The notes below the pieces were generated by a model. The model worked only from the letters and a program-made list of their open reading frames with translations, did not search any database and was not told the origin of the DNA. Both the position numbers and the translations under genes were made by a program. From UBA7803 sp041686955 (GTDB lineage Bacteria; Pseudomonadota; Gammaproteobacteria; Pseudomonadales; Azotimanducaceae), in assembly GCA_041686955.1 (NCBI GenBank), contig JAWLCV010000016.1, positions 1-63,274 on the forward strand: a stretch of DNA of 63,274 nucleotides, read 5' to 3'. This document shows, one piece after another, positions 57,606-63,274 of this stretch; position 1 is the first letter of the stretch; every line of letters starts with the position of its first letter.

Positions 57606-58094
57606 TCACGTTCCCCGCGCCTCGTCGCACCAGCCCAGGGCCCGGCTGATGGCGGCCGACGAGCCCCGCAGCGGCACGATCACTTCCTGCTCGGCGCCGT
57701 TCAGGTCGCCCACGTACAGGTACAGCATGTCTTCCCGCCGGAGCTGCTCCACGAACGACCCCTGGAGCTCCCGAGGCACCACCAGGGAGTGGCCGTTGGG
57801 GCTCTTGGTCCAGGCCATGGTTCTGCGCTCCCCGGTATCGAAGCGCCAGGCCACCGCCGCCGTGCCGGAGACCAGGGCACGGTCGAGGAAGAAGCGCACC
57901 TCCACCCGGTCCGGCGACGACGAGCAGCGCACCATGGCGGATACGCCGTCGGCCTGCACTCGGGCGACACCGATGATGCCGCTGCCGAAAGGATCGCCCT
58001 CCCGGGCCGCGTCCCAGCGCACGGTCCGCAGATCGACCTCGGCCAGAGCCGCCGAGGTCATGTAGGTTGCCAGGACCAACGTCAACATGCGCAT
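57606..58094 (-). CDS. Hypothetical exported protein
   Basis: A 162-residue protein with a signal peptide (MRMLTLVLATYMTSAALA). The mature part is beta-rich (GSGIIGVARVQADGVSAMVRCSSSPDRVEVRFFLDRALV, YLYVGDLNGAEQEVIVPLRG) with two cysteines, C73-like and the near-C-terminal WCDE, that could pair. It resembles invasion-associated locus B or type VI-associated small periplasmic proteins only in layout. I do not recognise a family. Divergent from the P450 gene. Confidence 0.65.
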   Translation of the reverse strand: MRMLTLVLATYMTSAALAEVDLRTVRWDAAREGDPFGSGIIGVARVQADGVSAMVRCSSSPDRVEVRFFLDRALVSGTAAVAWRFDTGERRTMAWTKSPNGHSLVVPRELQGSFVEQLRREDMLYLYVGDLNGAEQEVIVPLRGSSAAISRALGWCDEARGT

Positions 58095-58210
58095 CGGAAC
58101 CGTCCCACCTCCGCGCCAAAGGAACGCGATGACAATATGCCTCACCACCCGTGGCCTAGCAAAAATCTTGCCTTGCCCGCCGGTCCCATGCCGGGGCAGG
58201 CCCGGGGGCG

Positions 58211-58216
58211 TACAAT
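58211..58216 (+). promoter_or_regulatory. Putative -10 element of the P450 gene
   Basis: TACAAT lies 18 bases before the P450 start codon. No matching -35 is clear. The leader would be very short. Confidence 0.35.
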
Positions 58217-58234
58217 CGGAGCATCGGCACAGGC

Positions 58235-59452
58235 ATGAGCACCATGAAGATCGACCTGCTGGATCCCCAGAGCTTCGCCCACGGCCATCCCCACGGCCAG
58301 TACGCCTGGCTGCGGGAGCACGCGCCCGTGTACTGGCACGAAGAACCGGACGGGCCCGGCTTCTGGGCCCTGACCCGTCACGAGCACGTAGCCGACATCG
58401 GCCGCGATCCCGCCACGTTTTCCTCCGAGCCCACCATCATGATCCCGGACCCGGGCGCCGGCTCGGGCATCGAGTTCGGCGACCACAAGATGATGCTGAT
58501 GATGGACCCGCCGGCCCACACCCGTTACCGCAAGATCATAAGCCGGGAGTTCACCCAGGGCCCGGCGGCCCGCCTGCGGCCCCGGATCGAGGAGTTGTCG
58601 CGGCAGATCGTCGACGAGGTGGTGGAGCGCGGCGAGTGCGACTTCGTCGCCGACGTGGCCGGCGAGCTGCCCTCCTACGTGATCGCCGAGCTCATGGGCA
58701 TCCCCCTGGAGGACGGCCGCAACCTCTATCAGCTCACCGAAACCATCCACTCCGCGGCAGAGGCGGTGCCGGAAGGCGCCCAGGCCCGGGCGGTGATGGA
58801 GATGTTCCAATACGCTCAGGGCGTCTACGAAAGCAAGACCGCGCGGCCCGGAAACGACCTCGCCAGCCAGATCGTCCACGCCGAGGTGGAGGGCCGGCGC
58901 CTCGACCTCCTGGACTTTCAGCTCTTCTTTCTGCTGCTCATCGACGCCGGCGGCGACACCACGCGCAACCTCGTGGCCGGCGGGCTGCACACTTTGCTCG
59001 AGCACCCCGACACCCTCGCCGAGCTGCGCCGGGACCCGTCGCTCGTCCCCGGCGCCCGGGAAGAGCTGCTGCGCTGGGTGAGCCCGGTGATCTACATGCG
59101 CCGCACCGCCACCCGGGACACCGAGATCGCGGGCCAGGCCATCCGCGCGGGCGACAAGGTGGTACGTTATTTCGGCGCCGCCAACCGCGATCCACGCCGG
59201 TTCGCCGACCCGGACGTCCTGAACGTCCGCCGCGACCCCAATCCCCACATCGCCTTCGGTGCCGGCGCCCACGTCTGCCTGGGCCAGCACATTGCGCGGG
59301 TGGAGATCGACTGCATGCTCGCGGAGGTGCTCGGCCGGCTTCACGACATCGAAGAAACCGAGACCCCGGAGTGGCTGGCCTCCAACTTCATCTCCGGCAT
59401 CCGCCGCATGCCCATCCGCTTCCGGCCCGGCCCGCGAACCGGCGCCGGTTGA
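58235..59452 (+). CDS. Cytochrome P450
   Basis: A 405-residue soluble bacterial P450 (monooxygenase). I-helix LLIDAGGDTTRNL with the oxygen-binding D/T pair, the ExxR helix REELLRW, the meander FADPDVLNVRRDPNPHIAFG and the heme loop FGAGAHVCLGQ with the thiolate Cys. The class resembles CYP107/CYP125-like actinobacterial and marine proteobacterial enzymes acting on lipids or terpenoids. No ferredoxin gene is adjacent, so reductants come from elsewhere. The sulfotransferase gene follows after 65 bases. Confidence 0.94.
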   Translation: MSTMKIDLLDPQSFAHGHPHGQYAWLREHAPVYWHEEPDGPGFWALTRHEHVADIGRDPATFSSEPTIMIPDPGAGSGIEFGDHKMMLMMDPPAHTRYRKIISREFTQGPAARLRPRIEELSRQIVDEVVERGECDFVADVAGELPSYVIAELMGIPLEDGRNLYQLTETIHSAAEAVPEGAQARAVMEMFQYAQGVYESKTARPGNDLASQIVHAEVEGRRLDLLDFQLFFLLLIDAGGDTTRNLVAGGLHTLLEHPDTLAELRRDPSLVPGAREELLRWVSPVIYMRRTATRDTEIAGQAIRAGDKVVRYFGAANRDPRRFADPDVLNVRRDPNPHIAFGAGAHVCLGQHIARVEIDCMLAEVLGRLHDIEETETPEWLASNFISGIRRMPIRFRPGPRTGAG

Positions 59453-59517
59453 GGCCCTTTCCGGCGTCGATGCGCGGCGCTAAGCTCTGCGTCCCCTGCC
59501 GCTGGTGAGGATGTGTC

Positions 59518-60444
59518 ATGACCGATGCGAGCGACGAGACGATCCCAGCGGGGACCGCGCCGCGCTGGCCGGTGAAGACCCGCGAGTTCCAGAATCACCA
59601 CTTCGATTCCACCATCTGGAACGATCTGGTGTTCCGCGACGACGACATCGTCATCGCCACCTACGCCAAGGCAGGCACCACCTGGATGCAGCAGATCATC
59701 GGGCAGCTCCTGTTCCGCGGCGACCCGGACATCAACGTGGCTGAAATGTCGCCCTGGCTCGACCTGCGGGTGCCGCCCAAGGAGATCAAGCTGCCGGAGG
59801 TCGAGGCCCAGACCCACAGGCGCTTTCTCAAGACGCACCTGCCCGTGGACGCGCTGGTGTTCTCGCCCAAGGCCCGCTACGTCTACATCGGCCGGGACGG
59901 CCGCGACGTGGTCTGGAGCATGTTCCACCACCACAGCACCGCCAACGAGCTGTGGTATCAGGCCCTGAACGACACTCCGGGCCGGGTGGGCCCGCCCATC
60001 GAGCGCCCGCCCGAGGACGTCCGCGACTTCTGGCGCCTCTGGCTCGACCACGACGGCGAGCCCTGGTGGCCGTTCTGGGAGAACGTCCGCTCCTGGTGGG
60101 AAATCCGCGATCTGCCGAACGTCCTGCTCGTGCACTTCCAGGAGCTCAAGCACGACCTGCCCGGCTCCGTGCGGCGCATCGCCCGGCACCTGGAGATCGA
60201 GCTGGACGAGGCCCTGCTCGCCACGGTGGTGGAGCACAGCAGCTTCGACTGGATGAAGCGCCACGCCGACAAGGCCGTTCCCCTGGGAGGCGCCTTCTGG
60301 GACGGCGGCGCCACCACCTTCATCAATAAAGGCACCAACGGACGCTGGCGCGACGTGCTGACGGCGGAGGAGGTCGCGGAATACGAAGCCCGGGCCGTAC
60401 GCGAGCTGGGGGCGGAATGCGCGGGGTGGTTGGCGGGGGAATAG
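59518..60444 (+). CDS. Sulfotransferase domain protein (PAPS-dependent)
   Basis: A 308-residue cytosolic sulfotransferase (Sulfotransfer_1). PAPS 5'-phosphosulfate loop TYAKAGTTWMQQIIGQLL, 3'-phosphate motif YVYIGRDGRDVVWSM, catalytic His in KTHLPVDAL, and the C-terminal FINKGTNGRWRDVL. It transfers sulfonate from PAPS to a hydroxyl or amine acceptor. Adjacency to the P450 suggests hydroxylation followed by sulfonation of one substrate. Confidence 0.93.
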   Translation: MTDASDETIPAGTAPRWPVKTREFQNHHFDSTIWNDLVFRDDDIVIATYAKAGTTWMQQIIGQLLFRGDPDINVAEMSPWLDLRVPPKEIKLPEVEAQTHRRFLKTHLPVDALVFSPKARYVYIGRDGRDVVWSMFHHHSTANELWYQALNDTPGRVGPPIERPPEDVRDFWRLWLDHDGEPWWPFWENVRSWWEIRDLPNVLLVHFQELKHDLPGSVRRIARHLEIELDEALLATVVEHSSFDWMKRHADKAVPLGGAFWDGGATTFINKGTNGRWRDVLTAEEVAEYEARAVRELGAECAGWLAGE

Positions 60445-60484
60445 CCGCTATCCGCTGTCCGCTATCCGCCGTCCGCTAGAGAGG
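60445..60484 (-). repeat. Heptamer-repeat element, copy C (inverted)
   Basis: On the minus strand CCTCTCTA is followed by GCGGA[CT][AG] heptamers. It forms the left arm of a hairpin with copy B; AGAGGGAT (60480-60487) pairs exactly with ATCCCTCT (60505-60512). Confidence 0.75.
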
Positions 60485-60507
60485 GATCGCCAGACCCTCG
60501 CGTTATC

Positions 60508-60544
60508 CCTCTTGCGGATAGCGGACAGCGGAAGGCGGACGGCG
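60508..60544 (+). repeat. Heptamer-repeat element, copy B
   Basis: CCTCTTGCGGA followed by four heptamers of the form GCGGA[CTA][AG]. It is inverted relative to copy C and ends two bases before the uvrB stop codon. Together the two fill the gap between the convergent sulfotransferase and uvrB genes and can fold into a long imperfect hairpin, a plausible bidirectional terminator. Confidence 0.75.
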
Positions 60545-60545
60545 A

Positions 60546-62573
<2,028 letters not shown>

Positions 62574-62662
62574 GGGCTCGGTGTTCGGGCGTGGGGGTCC
62601 ATCGCCATCAGACAACGGCCATTCTAGCCGGGTTCAGTGGCGGGCGCGATCGCGCCGGCCGG

Positions 62663-62926
62663 TCAGGACGTCTCGCCGTCCTCCGCCGGGGCCTCGCCGC
62701 CCTCGCTCGCCTCTGCCGCCTCTGTCTGAGCGGCGGAGGCCTCCGCTTCCGGCGCCTCCGGATGATCCGGAGCTTTGGGCACCGGCGCCTCGATCAGGTT
62801 GTGGGCCAGCAGGATGGCCACCTTGTCCTCGCCCCGGACCCACTGCCGCGCGGCGTTTCGCACCGCATACCGCTGATTGCGCTTCTTGTAGATGGTGTAC
62901 TCGCCAGTGCGTGTTACCACTTTCAT
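62663..62926 (-). CDS. Hypothetical small acidic-tailed protein
   Basis: An 87-residue protein. The N-terminal half (MKVVTRTGEYTIYKKRNQRYAVRNAARQWVRGEDKVAILL) is basic and beta-like, the C-terminal half an Ala/Glu/Pro-rich acidic tail. Similar short proteins occur beside uvrB or oxidoreductase genes in related bacteria, but I cannot name a function. No signal peptide. Confidence 0.65.
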   Translation of the reverse strand: MKVVTRTGEYTIYKKRNQRYAVRNAARQWVRGEDKVAILLAHNLIEAPVPKAPDHPEAPEAEASAAQTEAAEASEGGEAPAEDGETS

Positions 62927-63057
62927 GACTTTCTCCAGATGGGTGGATTCGGGAGCGCGGCACTCTACGGCAAAGCCCGCGCGAAAACCACCGGGAGGGC
63001 GCCCGACCGGCGCCTATGTACATTCCGAACCCCCGCCCCATTTCACAGCCGATTCAG

Positions 63058-63063
63058 TACAAT
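63058..63063 (+). promoter_or_regulatory. Putative -10 element of the oxidoreductase gene
   Basis: TACAAT followed by GCGCGC, 40 bases before the ATG. It is the same box as at 19339 and 58211. No clear -35. Confidence 0.4.
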
Positions 63064-63103
63064 GCGCGCCACATTGCAGATTCGGACATGCCCCGCCGCC
63101 GTC

Positions 63104-63274
63104 ATGGCAAATTCTCCCGAAACCGACAGAATCAGCTACGTGGTGCGCTTTGCCGGCGATTCCGGCGACGGCATTCAGCTGCAGGGGCAGCAGTTCACCG
63201 TGGCCTCCGCGCTCGGCGGCAACGACGTGGCCACCCTGCCGGATTTTCCGGCGGAGATCCGTGCCCCGGCGGGC
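63104..63274 (+). CDS. 2-oxoacid:ferredoxin oxidoreductase subunit alpha, 5' part
   Basis: The first 57 codons of a gene that runs off the window edge. ISYVVRFAGDSGDGIQLQGQQFTVASALGGNDVATLPDFPAEIRAPAG is the N-terminal gamma-type domain of KorA-like subunits (2-oxoglutarate:ferredoxin oxidoreductase), with the conserved FAGDSGDGIQ...Q. A beta subunit is expected downstream, outside the window. Low-potential ferredoxin made here could matter to the Fe-S flavoprotein of the conduit operon, but that is speculation. Confidence 0.9.
   Translation, partial: MANSPETDRISYVVRFAGDSGDGIQLQGQQFTVASALGGNDVATLPDFPAEIRAPAG

Overview
The window is about 63 kb of GC-rich chromosome. The gene order infC-rpmI-rplT-pheS-pheT-ihfA-merR, the coding style and families such as DUF3080, DUF6316 and MltB point to a free-living gammaproteobacterium outside the Enterobacteriaceae. 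A Chromatiales/Ectothiorhodospiraceae-like lineage is my guess and is not proven by the sequence. Genes are tightly packed, with many start/stop overlaps of 1 to 20 bases. No stretch longer than about 300 bases lacks a gene.

Layout. Positions 1-13,800: tRNA-Glu beside a truncated SDR gene start, then housekeeping and stress genes (DUF815 ATPase, glycerophosphodiesterase, DUF3080, DUF503, acetyltransferases, F420-type oxidoreductase, NUDIX, enoyl-CoA hydratase, CAP domain, MAPEG, amidohydrolase), a DUF1326-DUF2182 pair, a PPOX-family gene with an apparent frameshift, and tRNA-Pro. Positions 13,800-20,300: membrane protein, hybrid histidine kinase, MltB transglycosylase, two small membrane-stress proteins and a thioesterase. 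Positions 20,283-25,909: the translation operon infC-rpmI-rplT-pheST-ihfA-merR, with an AUU start for infC. Positions 26,191-35,152: central carbon and glycogen/trehalose genes (glgX; convergent operon phosphoketolase-acetate kinase-TreS/maltokinase fusion). Positions 35,244-39,126: an ECF sigma-FecR-TonB receptor surface-signalling operon.

Positions 39,242-44,797: a tightly coupled seven-gene run (methyltransferase, InaA-type kinase, 'thermostable hemolysin' family protein, AMP-dependent ligase, heme-oxygenase-like diiron protein, SDR, exported TPR protein). It looks like an uncharacterised acyl/lipid-derived small-molecule pathway.

Positions 44,931-54,683: the most striking region, a six-gene overlapping operon. 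It encodes a membrane-anchored Fe-S flavoprotein with a permuted FAD motif, a periplasmic Sel1/ankyrin protein, a b-cytochrome-like membrane protein, two exported multiheme cytochromes with 21 and 20 heme-attachment motifs, and a large outer-membrane beta-barrel with SPOR-like and TPR domains in front. Together they look like a complete route for electrons between the cytoplasmic membrane and the cell exterior.

Positions 54,766-63,274: DUF533 and BON stress proteins, tRNA-Val, fatty-acid desaturase, a P450-sulfotransferase pair, a heptamer-repeat hairpin, uvrB, a small protein and the 5' end of a 2-oxoacid:ferredoxin oxidoreductase alpha subunit.
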